In this document: in pieces, positions 35,973 through 44,992 of the stretch
Position numbering within the stretch: position 1 is the stretch's first letter
Layout: each line of letters begins with the position of its first letter
Assembly (NCBI GenBank): GCA_942493375.1
Contig: OW818698.1
Coordinates: 3,224,001 to 3,288,000 of the forward strand
Direction: 5' to 3'
Source: G942493375 sp942493375
GTDB lineage: Bacteria > Armatimonadota > UBA5829
DNA length: 64,000 bases
The notes under the pieces: generated by a model
What the model saw: only the letters and a program-made list of their open reading frames with translations
Told to the model about the DNA's origin: nothing
The model's database searches: none
Program-made: the position numbers and the translations under genes

Positions 35973-37787
35973 ATGTCTGATTGGCAATTATATGAACCTA
36001 GAACAATACAATCTATAATCGATGAACTCGGTGAGGTGCCGCGTCCGGAGCACCCTCGACCTGATCGGTTTCGGGATGACTGGCTTAACTTGAATGGGGT
36101 TTGGGAGTTTGCATTCGATCCGGGGGATGTTGGACTGGATGAAAAGTGGTATGAACGGACGCTGGAGAGTCAGATAATTGTTCCGTTTTGCCCAGAGAGT
36201 GTTCTGAGCGGGGTGTATGACGAGGAACTTCACCCGGTCTGCTGGTATGCGCGTTCGTTTGATCTACCGGAGGAGAGCATTGGGCAACGTATGCTGTTGC
36301 ATTTTGGCGCTGTGGATTATAGAGCGGATGTCTGGTTGAACGGCAAACACATTGGCCAGCATGTGGGAGGGTATGATTCGTTCTATTTCGATGTGAGTAG
36401 AAGCCTGAAAGCAATTGGCAATAGACTAGTTGTGCGGGTTCACGATGATATGTCTGAAATCAAGCCACGGGGGAAGCAGTCAGTAGAGAGATACACTAAA
36501 GACTGCCTCTATATGAGGGTAACGGGAATCTGGCAGACAGTGTGGCTGGAGGCTGTCGGGGATACATTTGTCCGTGACTGGATAATAAGGGCAGATGCAA
36601 GTGGGAAGCTGGTTGTTGATTTATCGACCGACGGCAGCGGCAACGGATTGGATGTCGAAGCTATTGCAAGCTTCCAGGGTGAAGAGGTTGTACGTTGGAA
36701 GATGCAGGTTGTTGACGGCGGGGCAAACTCCAGCTTTACAGTGCCGAGATGTCTCCCATGGTCTCCTGAGGAACCGAACCTGTATGATCTGCGTTTCAGT
36801 CTGCTATCGAGAGATCAGATTGTTATAGATTCAGTTGATACTTATTTCGGTTTCCGCAGTATAGAGATAAAAGACGGAAAGGTTGATTTGAATGGTAAAC
36901 CGTTCTTTATGATCTCTGCACTCGATCAGGGTTACTATCCGGATGGCCTGTATACTCCACCTACAGATGATATCCTTCGTCAGGACGTTGAATGGGCTAA
37001 GAAATACGGACTCAACCATGTCCGCAAGCACCAGGTGATAGCAGAACCCAGGTTCCATTTTTGGTGCGATGTTCTGGGGCTTTCTATCTGGGAAGAGATG
37101 CCGGACTGGGGTGCTGATATTCTAAACGGCTCTGAGGAGTATCTCCGGCAGTGGACTGCATGTATGAAGAGAGATATTAACCATCCGTGCATCATCGGCT
37201 GGGTGTGCTCCAATGAACAGAAGCAACCGGAGAGCGCTGAGTTCTCGGAAGCGAAAGTAAAGCTGTATGAATCGACTAAGATTGTTGATGACACCCGCCC
37301 GATAATCGATAACAGCGGCTACTGTCATACTGTAACCGATATCACGGACCTGCATGTAAATCCTGAGAATGGTGAAGACTGGAAGAGGTGGTGGAAAGAG
37401 TGGCATGAAAATATTGCTGAAACAGGCAATTTTCCAGCATGGCCTAATGTACCGACGTACTGCGCAGGTTATGAGCACAAAGGCCAGCCGGTAATTATAA
37501 GTGAGACCGGCAACTGGAGAGTCGAAGGGATTCCATATCTGGGTGAATGGGCTCCTTACGGTTATGGCCCACTCGCAAATCCGGATGAATACATCGCTTT
37601 ATATAAAGATTTCTTCCTGACACTGATGGCTGAACCTGACTGTGCAGGTTTTTCATATGTGCAGTTATACGATGTAGAGGGTGAAATCAACGGTTATCTG
37701 ACTTATGACCGCAAAATCAGGATCGAATCTGAGATTATAGCTTCAATACATAGTGAGGGAATGAAACTGCGAATAACCAGTAAATAA
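35973..37787 (+). CDS. Glycoside hydrolase family 2 enzyme, cytoplasmic
   Basis: 604 aa from ATG 35973 with GAGGAT upstream, 16 bases after the preceding gene. The three GH2 parts are present: a sugar-binding jelly roll (30-195, WYARSFDLPE, DVWLNGKHIGQHVGGY), an immunoglobulin-like domain (about 205-298), and the barrel (300-600). CSNEQ gives the acid/base Glu415 and ISETGNW the nucleophile Glu511. There is no signal peptide, so it should act on small glycosides inside the cell. Beta-galactosidase, glucuronidase or mannosidase activity cannot be told apart by eye. Last gene of the 30.6-37.8 kb run; a strong hairpin follows. Confidence 0.9.
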   Translation: MSDWQLYEPRTIQSIIDELGEVPRPEHPRPDRFRDDWLNLNGVWEFAFDPGDVGLDEKWYERTLESQIIVPFCPESVLSGVYDEELHPVCWYARSFDLPEESIGQRMLLHFGAVDYRADVWLNGKHIGQHVGGYDSFYFDVSRSLKAIGNRLVVRVHDDMSEIKPRGKQSVERYTKDCLYMRVTGIWQTVWLEAVGDTFVRDWIIRADASGKLVVDLSTDGSGNGLDVEAIASFQGEEVVRWKMQVVDGGANSSFTVPRCLPWSPEEPNLYDLRFSLLSRDQIVIDSVDTYFGFRSIEIKDGKVDLNGKPFFMISALDQGYYPDGLYTPPTDDILRQDVEWAKKYGLNHVRKHQVIAEPRFHFWCDVLGLSIWEEMPDWGADILNGSEEYLRQWTACMKRDINHPCIIGWVCSNEQKQPESAEFSEAKVKLYESTKIVDDTRPIIDNSGYCHTVTDITDLHVNPENGEDWKRWWKEWHENIAETGNFPAWPNVPTYCAGYEHKGQPVIISETGNWRVEGIPYLGEWAPYGYGPLANPDEYIALYKDFFLTLMAEPDCAGFSYVQLYDVEGEINGYLTYDRKIRIESEIIASIHSEGMKLRITSK

Positions 37788-37808
37788 GGTAGACTAATCA
37801 GTCTTGAG

Positions 37809-37844
37809 AGTATAAGTGCTGGTCAGTGCACCAGCACTTATACT
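37809..37844. terminator. 15-bp hairpin between convergent genes
   Basis: AGTATAAGTGCTGGT (37809-37823), loop CAGTGC, ACCAGCACTTATACT (37830-37844). Likely a bidirectional terminator; its right arm includes the last codons and stop of the small minus-strand gene. Confidence 0.75.
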
Positions 37845-38035
37845 GCCTGAGCTCCGCAGCCTGCTTTCTCAGCAAGCCAAGCCAGGTTTTTGCCACCGGA
37901 GAATTCTTTGTAAAGCTCACCGAGGTTTTCAAGCAAATGAGTGGTGGGTTCATCAGAGGTTTTAGCGGTCGATAACAACGCCAAGTCCAGTAGAATACCA
38001 ACTTCCTCATATGTCAGCTCCAGTTTCTTTTTCAT
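37838..38035 (-). CDS. Small protein of unknown function
   Basis: 65 aa from ATG 38035, chosen because AAAGGAG lies nine bases upstream; a TTG at 38044 abuts that site. The protein is acidic-amphipathic and probably helical (LTYEEVGILLDLALLS, then THLLENLGELYKEFSG), ending in LAEKAGCGAQAV. No known family was recognised. It stands alone between GH2 and GH123 genes. The clear ribosome-binding site and terminator support a real gene. Confidence 0.6.
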   Translation of the reverse strand: MKKKLELTYEEVGILLDLALLSTAKTSDEPTTHLLENLGELYKEFSGGKNLAWLAEKAGCGAQAV

Positions 38036-38205
38036 GGTCTTCAACTCCTTTCCTATTTCGTTCCTACATTCTTATAGACGCAACCAGAAGGGGTAAGTGT
38101 CTGGTTTTTGGGATTTATTAATTCTGAAGGTGATCTCACACCTGCTGCCTAACTTAATGCTTATCTGATATAGACATTCATTACACTACTGGAGAGACTT
38201 ATAAA

Positions 38206-41200
38206 ATGACCAGATGGATTCTTGTTTTGATTACTGCTTTCATATACTCCTGCTGTTATGCATCGAAGGCTGATGTGAAGTTTGACTCGTTTGATAGTGA
38301 TGGTTCGATGTTTGGGCCGGCAGCTACCAACATACAGCGCGTAAAAGAGTATGCATCGGACGGCGATTATTCGATGATGGTCCCTATAAAGGGTTCAGAT
38401 AAGGACTCCTGGCCTGGGCTGTTTCTAAGCCTCAAAGAAAAAGCTGATTGGTCTGATTATAATGCAATGAAGATGGATGTATACCTTGAGGGAAATGAGA
38501 CAATTAAACTCACTGCGCGTTTGGATACAACAGGTGGGATCGCCTGGTTATCTCCTGCAGATCTTCAACCCGGTTGGAACAGAAACTGGACTATCCCCAT
38601 TTCTGGTGCGGGTGATACGACTAATATCAAACAAGTAACGGGGATGTGGCTTGGATACTCATGTCCCCGTAAAGACTACTATCTGTATTTTGACAATGTC
38701 CGTCTGGGCGGGGTGGACTGCAGGAAAGTCGTCCATCTTGATGATACTGTGTGCATATCGCCAAATGCGGTAGAGAAAAGCTCGGGATTCCAGCTGTTTT
38801 CACGTCCATACTCCAGCTTTATATTTCCTAACACAAAACCTACAAACCGTTTATCTCAGATTAGGCTGTTTGCGGCAATAGGAGAGTTCGAACCGGTTAC
38901 TGTCAGTATACATTCGCTCAGAAAACTGGATGGCCTGTCTGTTGCTATATCAAAGCTCTCGGGACCGGGTGGTGTTGCTATATCACAGAAAGACTGGGAT
39001 GTCCGGGTAGTCCGTTATATGGATAAGAGAGAGAACTATCAGGTAGACAGTTATGTAGCAGACACACCTACATATATTGAAATACCTGCAGCCTCAGAGA
39101 AGCTTGAAGCAAACACTACTGCTACTTTCTGGTTGACTTTGAAAGTCCCACAGAGTGCCAAACCGGGTATTTATAAAGGCAGCGTAACGATTACCAGCGA
39201 TAATGGAAAGCAGAAAGTTCCTATTACGGTGCGGGTATTGCCGTTTAAATTGCCTGAGCTGAAAGACAACTTGCAGGGGATTTATTACAATGCCGGAGGT
39301 GGATGGCTTCCTGCCAAAGAGCAGGTTAAATTCGACCTTAATGATATGCGAGACCATGGGATGACCTCGATTGGACTGTGTACTGGAATAGATTCTACGA
39401 GCTATAAAGTTAGTGGAACTCAGGTTGCATTTGATTTTAAGGGCAATACGGCGTTTGAATACATAATGGATACTACCCGTGACCTTGGTTTTCCAGCTCC
39501 TTTGATTACTATTTGCGACAACGGGCAGTGGGCAGATACTCAGGAGTATGCTTCACCGGCCTATGCTGAAATGTATATTAACTTCTGGAAAGGTATATAT
39601 CAAGCGGGGAATGCTAAAGGCTGGAATCCGATATATATACAGCCGGAGGATGAGGTTGGTTGGAGGACTCAAGCAGACAGAGACCGCAATACTTACCTGC
39701 TGGGCTTGTTGAAGAAGGCCGGGCTTAAGACCGAAGTAGATGGACCATCGGATGGTTATTTCAATACTATAGCAGGCCCTCTTTCGGATATCTGGAACTA
39801 CTGCGGGACACTTGGACCGGATGATACAGTCAAGCAAGCCCAGGCAGAGGGGAAGATTGTTACAGTTTACAATTTTGACTGCGGTGGGTTTACTCCTGAA
39901 GTGCAGCGGTGGGCACGTGGACTGTTTAACTGGAAACATAATCTTAAGGGCAGTTACAACTGGATGTACCGTGGGGGAAATGGATCGATATTCGATGACC
40001 AGGACGCTATTATCGGAGACTGGGTGCACTATTATCCGTCGCGTCCGGGACATCCTGGCGGCCCTACAATGGGCTGGGAGGCTTCCAGGGAGGGTATTGA
40101 TGACTTGAAATATATAAGGCTGCTTGAGTCCCTCATTAATACAGCTTCACATAAGCCCGGCAAACCTGCAAAAGCGGCTAAAATAGCTCATACAGTGCTG
40201 ATGAATATAAAGAACCTGTTATCTTCACACCCGGACAGCACCGCCAACCGGGTTGAATGGGCAAGGAAACTGGACCCGGAAGCAGCTCTGAAAGAAAAAC
40301 TTATTAGTAAGATCGACCCGGAAGTAAACTGGTATTATACGGGTGACCTGAAATACTCCAGCGGCATTCCTCTGCAGAGCTATGACACTATTCGGTGGTC
40401 AATCGCAGAACAGTGCGTTAATCTGCTTAATGCTATGGGCAAGACCGGTCCACTGCCTCCGGTCGATAAACCTAAAAGTGGGAAGGTAAAAAAGCGCATA
40501 TCTGTAGGTAAGACTAATAATTCCGGTAGTCAGGAAACCTCCACACGACCGATAGTTAAAGTTCCTACTCTGAACTCAGCACCGACGCTGGATGGGGCTG
40601 TAGAAACTGACCCTGGTTGGAAAAACGCGAAGAGAGTGAGTTTGACCCTAAGCAGTGGATTGGGTAAACCTCAACAGGCTACTGAGGCGATGTTTGGACT
40701 GATTGGATCGAATATGTATATCTCCTTCATATGCCACGAGGATAGAATCGATGACATCGTTGCCAAAGAAATGGTTGATAGTGACAATGTATGGCAGGAT
40801 GATTGTGTGGAGGTGTTCATCGATCCCAAACATACGGAGAAGACATTCTACCAGGTTGTAGCAAACAGCCGGGGAGCGGTCTACAGGAAGGCTCCGGACG
40901 GGTTTGACTGGAAAACCGATATCAAGGCTGTGGGAAAGGTTGAAAAAGATAATCGACGATGGATAGTGGAAATGTGCATTTCGCTGAGAGATGTTGACCT
41001 GGGGAACAGGATCGGCTTAAACTTCTGCAGGGAACGCAGACCTCTCAATATCTACGAACTCTCCAGTTGGGCGGTTACTGGAAGGACTTTCCGGATACCG
41101 GAACGCTTCGGTATAGGTATTCTATCAGGCGATACAGGAAATGTGGCTAAGGTGGACAATGTGAAGCCTGAAATCAGTCTTGACCTGACTCCTCCTGTGT

Positions 41201-41469
41201 CCAATATCTTTGAAAAAACAATTGGATTGACTTGTAAACTCATCCTGTCTGACTCCGATTTATTGGATAGCAAAATAAGCCTTTCAATATCCGGAAATGG
41301 AAAATTGATTAACGAGCAGATACTGCCTCCTCTGGCTAATATAATGCCTGTGACACTTGATATCAGCGACTTACCTGCAGGCAACTATGCGATAAAGGCG
41401 ACTCTAGTGAAATCTGGTAAACGACTGGCTGGTTGGGAAGGGATGCTGGTTAGGGTTGGGGAGAGGTAG
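38206..41469 (+). CDS. Exported GH123/DUF4091 glycoside hydrolase with C-terminal CBM9-like domain
   Basis: 1,087 aa from ATG 38206 with GGAGAG upstream. Signal peptide at 1-19. Residues 25-170 are an N-terminal carbohydrate-binding-like sandwich (DYNAMKMDVYLEG). Residues 195-350 are the GH123 N-terminal sandwich ending in TVRVLPFKLPEL, and 355-640 the DUF4091 barrel. IQPEDEVGW contains the adjacent Asp482-Glu483 pair expected of GH123 substrate-assisted catalysis, and the family ending GPTMGWEASREGIDDLKY is clear. Residues 780-970 are a CBM9/DOMON-like module (TLDGAVETDPGWKN). Characterised GH123 enzymes are beta-N-acetylgalactosaminidases; the exact substrate here is not known. Confidence 0.9.
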   Translation: MTRWILVLITAFIYSCCYASKADVKFDSFDSDGSMFGPAATNIQRVKEYASDGDYSMMVPIKGSDKDSWPGLFLSLKEKADWSDYNAMKMDVYLEGNETIKLTARLDTTGGIAWLSPADLQPGWNRNWTIPISGAGDTTNIKQVTGMWLGYSCPRKDYYLYFDNVRLGGVDCRKVVHLDDTVCISPNAVEKSSGFQLFSRPYSSFIFPNTKPTNRLSQIRLFAAIGEFEPVTVSIHSLRKLDGLSVAISKLSGPGGVAISQKDWDVRVVRYMDKRENYQVDSYVADTPTYIEIPAASEKLEANTTATFWLTLKVPQSAKPGIYKGSVTITSDNGKQKVPITVRVLPFKLPELKDNLQGIYYNAGGGWLPAKEQVKFDLNDMRDHGMTSIGLCTGIDSTSYKVSGTQVAFDFKGNTAFEYIMDTTRDLGFPAPLITICDNGQWADTQEYASPAYAEMYINFWKGIYQAGNAKGWNPIYIQPEDEVGWRTQADRDRNTYLLGLLKKAGLKTEVDGPSDGYFNTIAGPLSDIWNYCGTLGPDDTVKQAQAEGKIVTVYNFDCGGFTPEVQRWARGLFNWKHNLKGSYNWMYRGGNGSIFDDQDAIIGDWVHYYPSRPGHPGGPTMGWEASREGIDDLKYIRLLESLINTASHKPGKPAKAAKIAHTVLMNIKNLLSSHPDSTANRVEWARKLDPEAALKEKLISKIDPEVNWYYTGDLKYSSGIPLQSYDTIRWSIAEQCVNLLNAMGKTGPLPPVDKPKSGKVKKRISVGKTNNSGSQETSTRPIVKVPTLNSAPTLDGAVETDPGWKNAKRVSLTLSSGLGKPQQATEAMFGLIGSNMYISFICHEDRIDDIVAKEMVDSDNVWQDDCVEVFIDPKHTEKTFYQVVANSRGAVYRKAPDGFDWKTDIKAVGKVEKDNRRWIVEMCISLRDVDLGNRIGLNFCRERRPLNIYELSSWAVTGRTFRIPERFGIGILSGDTGNVAKVDNVKPEISLDLTPPVSNIFEKTIGLTCKLILSDSDLLDSKISLSISGNGKLINEQILPPLANIMPVTLDISDLPAGNYAIKATLVKSGKRLAGWEGMLVRVGER

Positions 41470-41508
41470 GGTGGTTTTTGGTTGTATTAAGGAGAACTAT
41501 TATGGTAA

Positions 41509-42537
41509 TCAGGCCCACTCAACCTTAACATGTTCAATGGTATATGTCTCAACAACACCAACCTGTAAAGATTCTTCGTCAAACATTGCAAAATTTGTGC
41601 CTGTCCCAACTGCGCTCCGGTACATTACACCGCCAAATCCAAGATGCTTGATAAATTCACACAAATACTGGCTGGGTAGATACTCGAGATGTGCTGCTTT
41701 CGGCAACACTGGACGTGTCAACTCTTCGCCAAGCTGGCATAGGAATCCGATTTCATTACGCAGACTAGTAATGCTTTCCTCATCACTCAGTGAGGAGAAG
41801 GGGGAAATCGTTTTTCGTGGATTGCGTAAATCTGCAACTAGCGGTTTCAACAAAACCTTGAACTCAGCAACACAAACTCTTTCACTGGTGTGTGGTCTTA
41901 TTTCAGTTATGGCAGTATCTATATCCGACGCCAAATAGAGATATGGTATGCCTGCCGGATTTGCCCTACCATTGGTAGATATGTTCTTTGGAGGTTTCCC
42001 CATTTCATCTGGAGGATAAGGTAAATTGCTGTCCATAATCCTGGCTCGATAAAGTATGTCAGGAATTGCACTCTCATCAGCACAAAGATGCATCCGTAGG
42101 AAATATTCAAGGAGATTGGTATCAGGAGCATTTTTTGGGAAAAAGCGATTCTGATGCTTGAGTTCTTCTCTGAAACGCTGCCAACGCTCTAGTGAATTGC
42201 CATCCTCCGGAACTACAGGGCGATATTTTTTTCGAACTATTTCACCATCATCAAGAATGTCTGCTAGTAACTCTTTGCAATGTGCATTATCCAAATCTAC
42301 AAAAAGCTCCCAGTCGGATTTACACCATTCAACAAGAGTTTGACCCTTAGGATCCTCACAATATATGCCCAACAATAATTCGAAATAGTCTCGTAGTATG
42401 ATTGGCTCAACTAATGCAACTTCGTTTGCATTACAGTATTTGCAGCTTCCAAAAAGTGTACTAAGACTCCTAATTTGCTGGGTTAAGAAAGTATCCTTAA
42501 AACAATGACTGCAGCATCCCATAGTTATACCCATCAT
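41509..42537 (-). CDS. HEPN/RES-like protein: zinc-finger N-terminus plus RES domain
   Basis: 342 aa; ATG 42537 overlaps the stop of the upstream gene (ATGA), with further in-frame ATGs three and fifteen bases on. The N-terminus has paired cysteines (CCSHC at 8-12, CKYC at 32-35), then a helical region to about 150 like the HEPN/RES N-terminal domain. Residues 160-335 form a RES domain: YRAR (Arg164/Arg166), GRANPAGIPYLYLASD (Arg191, Tyr201), AITEIRP (Glu212) and LPSQYLCEFIK. RES toxins degrade NAD+, using conserved Arg, Tyr and Glu. Third gene of the operon with the sce7726- and sce7725-like genes. Likely the effector, by inference. Confidence 0.8.
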   Translation of the reverse strand: MMGITMGCCSHCFKDTFLTQQIRSLSTLFGSCKYCNANEVALVEPIILRDYFELLLGIYCEDPKGQTLVEWCKSDWELFVDLDNAHCKELLADILDDGEIVRKKYRPVVPEDGNSLERWQRFREELKHQNRFFPKNAPDTNLLEYFLRMHLCADESAIPDILYRARIMDSNLPYPPDEMGKPPKNISTNGRANPAGIPYLYLASDIDTAITEIRPHTSERVCVAEFKVLLKPLVADLRNPRKTISPFSSLSDEESITSLRNEIGFLCQLGEELTRPVLPKAAHLEYLPSQYLCEFIKHLGFGGVMYRSAVGTGTNFAMFDEESLQVGVVETYTIEHVKVEWA

Positions 42538-43505
42538 TTAGAATTGAAATAATCTGCTAGTGTTTCTATATGGTGTTGCATTGAGAGTTTCTTTATGTAG
42601 CCAAGTCCCGGGAAATGACTTTGAGCATGTAAATCAAGAAATTCATTAACTGCATTACTCATCAATATCGGGGACTTCTGTCTGGTTACTTCTGCAACTA
42701 GTTTATTTAAGGCTTCAAGAAACTTTCCAGCTGGATCTGTGGGAGTATCGATTTTATCGGATTTAAAGTGATGAATGAACATTGCATCATCCCGGTCTGG
42801 ATCTATGTAAGTTAAATGAATGGCTATAGCATATGCTGGACCACCTGTTTCGGAATAGTCATCTCCTACGACAAGAAAATCTCCAAAACCATCCATATTC
42901 TCTTCTTCGTAAGTTGCATGTAAATCAGAAAATGGTTCACAATCCGGATGATTTTTGTTTATGCGTTTTTGAAATCCATCTCTTATTAATATGCGAATTT
43001 TGCTGTCATTAAAATGTTTTCTATAAAGCTTGCCACAATGTTCATCTACAAATATATGTCTGTTTATATTGGAATACTCAGCAATTAAGTTTGCCAATCC
43101 TTTACCATTCTGGAATCCATGATGGATCAGTGTTACATTCTTAGAAATATACTTGCTACATAATTCTTCGATGTTATTTATTTTAATATCACTATCAAGC
43201 AGGACTCCTACAGCTAGTGCATCAGAGTTTACAGTTAATCTGTTAATCAACTGCTCAATAGATGTATGGTTTTCGCAATAATCACCACAATTAGGATTAG
43301 CAACGATAATACAGGTACCACCCTTATTATGCATCTCTTGAATTGCCCGCTCTAGTCCATTGGTGGACTGTTTAACGGGTTCAATAATTGGTATAAAATC
43401 TGCATTTTTTAGCAACTCCGCATTATCCCGAATTGTGATCAATTCGTTTTGCTTACCACGGAAATATGGATAATAACAACCCATGATTAATTCCTTTCCA
43501 TCCAT
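42534..43505 (-). CDS. sce7725 family protein
   Basis: 323 aa from ATG 43478-43505; the frame opens at 43505, inside the end of the upstream gene, and an ATG at MGCYYPYFRGKQ about nine codons on is the more typical family start. GCYYPYFRGKQNELITIRD and FIPIIEPVK are the sce7725 signature and recall the T4-like 'beta protein' family (LKGKxGEL, then PLIE). The body is alpha/beta with GGTCIIVANPNCGDY, VGVLLDSDIK and GDDYSETGGPAYAIAIHLTY, perhaps a barrel. Members are typically encoded next to sce7726 genes; function unknown. It overlaps the upstream gene by up to 19 bases and the downstream one by four, so the three are translated from a single message. Confidence 0.85.
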   Translation of the reverse strand: MDGKELIMGCYYPYFRGKQNELITIRDNAELLKNADFIPIIEPVKQSTNGLERAIQEMHNKGGTCIIVANPNCGDYCENHTSIEQLINRLTVNSDALAVGVLLDSDIKINNIEELCSKYISKNVTLIHHGFQNGKGLANLIAEYSNINRHIFVDEHCGKLYRKHFNDSKIRILIRDGFQKRINKNHPDCEPFSDLHATYEEENMDGFGDFLVVGDDYSETGGPAYAIAIHLTYIDPDRDDAMFIHHFKSDKIDTPTDPAGKFLEALNKLVAEVTRQKSPILMSNAVNEFLDLHAQSHFPGLGYIKKLSMQHHIETLADYFNSK

Positions 43506-44389
43506 TCGAGCACTGTTTCAAGATCGGTGTTTAGTGCTGATAGAAAGCAAGATCGTTCGGAGTTGGATAAAGGCACCGAAATAGCGGCTGCTCTTAATGA
43601 ATCAGGCACAGACTGCACAAATTGCCGTAAAGAGATGGGGTTCCGAGTTTGTTTCAGAATCTCAACCATTCCACTATGAGCTTGTTCTGGTGTCAATGTG
43701 ACAAATAGCTCTTTTGCAGCAGTATGAATACGCGTGTTAGGAAGATTCGGAACGCCGATACCATTTTTTTGAAGGATAGCTAAATATTCAGAGCGTTGAA
43801 GAGATTCAAAAATCTGTTCAGGAGAAACATTTGATACATTCGATACAGCTGGTCGGTATTCACTAATCTGGAAGCGGTTTGTTAGTATCTGGATTCCAAT
43901 TTCCTCTGGAATAACTTTTAATAATGAGGCAACGTGACATTCTCCTGTGATTACATATATCTGGTCAAATATCCCAAGATACTCAAGGAGTTGTTTTTCA
44001 AGCCGGTCTAGATTGTCTTTCTCAGATTTGATCTCATATACTACTGATGTTCCATTTAGAATAACAACATCAGCCTTGCAACTGCCTGCTCTAAATTCGG
44101 TAAGCATAGATGAAGTGTTGAGGGAATGCTTTCCGAGCAGTATCTTCTGGGCGATGGCATTCTTGTATATGTATTCGTGACGGTAGTCTTTGGCCTTAAG
44201 TATACTGAAAGCCTGATCATAAACCTTAGATAAGGTGCAATTGCTATCCAAGCACTGAATTAGGCCAGACTCAGCAAGCAAGCGACCCACAAGAGGAGAG
44301 TGCCCTTTATGAGCTAATTCACGTATGGCACCTGATGAAAAGAGATACGCTAAGGCAGCGTTTTGTGATTGTGTTGTTGTTCCTTTCAT
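43487..44389 (-). CDS. sce7726 family protein, PD-(D/E)XK nuclease-like
   Basis: 300 aa from ATG 44389 with GGAGGGAG just upstream. A helical N-terminus to about 90 is followed by LTEFRAGSCKADVVILNGTS and VVYEIKSEKDNLDRL, then QLLEYLGIFDQIYVITGE. This is the sce7726 family pattern. Glu98, Asp107 and the Glu119-x-Lys121 pair fit the PD-(D/E)XK nuclease core, suggesting a metal-dependent nuclease-like fold. The C-terminal 130 residues are helical. First gene of a three-gene operon with sce7725-like and HEPN/RES-like partners, in a segment more AT-rich than its neighbours, as is common for mobile defence genes. Nuclease activity is inferred, not known. Confidence 0.85.
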   Translation of the reverse strand: MKGTTTQSQNAALAYLFSSGAIRELAHKGHSPLVGRLLAESGLIQCLDSNCTLSKVYDQAFSILKAKDYRHEYIYKNAIAQKILLGKHSLNTSSMLTEFRAGSCKADVVILNGTSVVYEIKSEKDNLDRLEKQLLEYLGIFDQIYVITGECHVASLLKVIPEEIGIQILTNRFQISEYRPAVSNVSNVSPEQIFESLQRSEYLAILQKNGIGVPNLPNTRIHTAAKELFVTLTPEQAHSGMVEILKQTRNPISLRQFVQSVPDSLRAAAISVPLSNSERSCFLSALNTDLETVLEWMERN

Positions 44390-44415
44390 CTGCTCCCTCC
44401 GCGTAATCCTAACAA

Positions 44416-44440
44416 GCTATAGTGATATTGTCAATATAGC
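44416..44440. promoter_or_regulatory. Dyad upstream of the sce7726-like gene, possible operator
   Basis: GCTATAGTGA (44416-44425) and TCAATATAGC (44431-44440) are inverted with one mismatch and a five-base centre, 26 bases before the start codon. A TATAAT on the minus strand at 44491-44496 could be a -10 box. Confidence 0.4.
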
Positions 44441-44992
44441 AGGTAAAATATTTTAACAATCTAAATGATAAAGTTTACTTTATATAACATATTATAGAAG
44501 CATGTCCTCTCTATATATACCCTTGAAAGGCACAGTTCGCTCATCTCGTTCTATCGCACCAATATTTCGAACTGATCTGTGGAAGTATGCAAATGATCTG
44601 TGTTCTTAATACTAACCAGGCTTATCTACTCCACATTATGATTCGTCTACTTGCACTATAGTATTTGTGTTATCAGGTGCCATGCATAATTCAATACGCA
44701 TATATATCCCAAAACAGCTTGTAATTGATTCGATGAAAGAGATTTCTGCACGTTCAATCCGAGAGTGTGAAACATTTTGCTCTGTTGTTCGTCATATTAT
44801 GGGCATATAGATATATGCAGACGTGCTTTATAGTTACACGTTATAATAGCTACAGATTGTTGTCGAAATTGAATCAAAAGGCTAACCTAGATTATTCTTG
44901 ACTGACTCAGCTTTTGTCCCTGCTGCTGGTTAGAAGCGGAGATTGGTGAATAATTCGGGCTAATTGATTTTCACCAACCAATGGAGGACTCC
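44441..44992. other. AT-rich divergent intergenic region
   Basis: About 550 bp with no convincing ORF, between the three-gene operon and the propeller gene. A plus-strand TATAAT lies at 44842-44847 without a clear -35. Nothing else was recognised. Confidence 0.4.

Noticed and set aside
38082..38106. Hairpin AACCAGA/TCTGGTT followed by TTT
   Set aside because: Seven-base stem in a promoter region with no plus-strand gene ending nearby; too weak to call a terminator.
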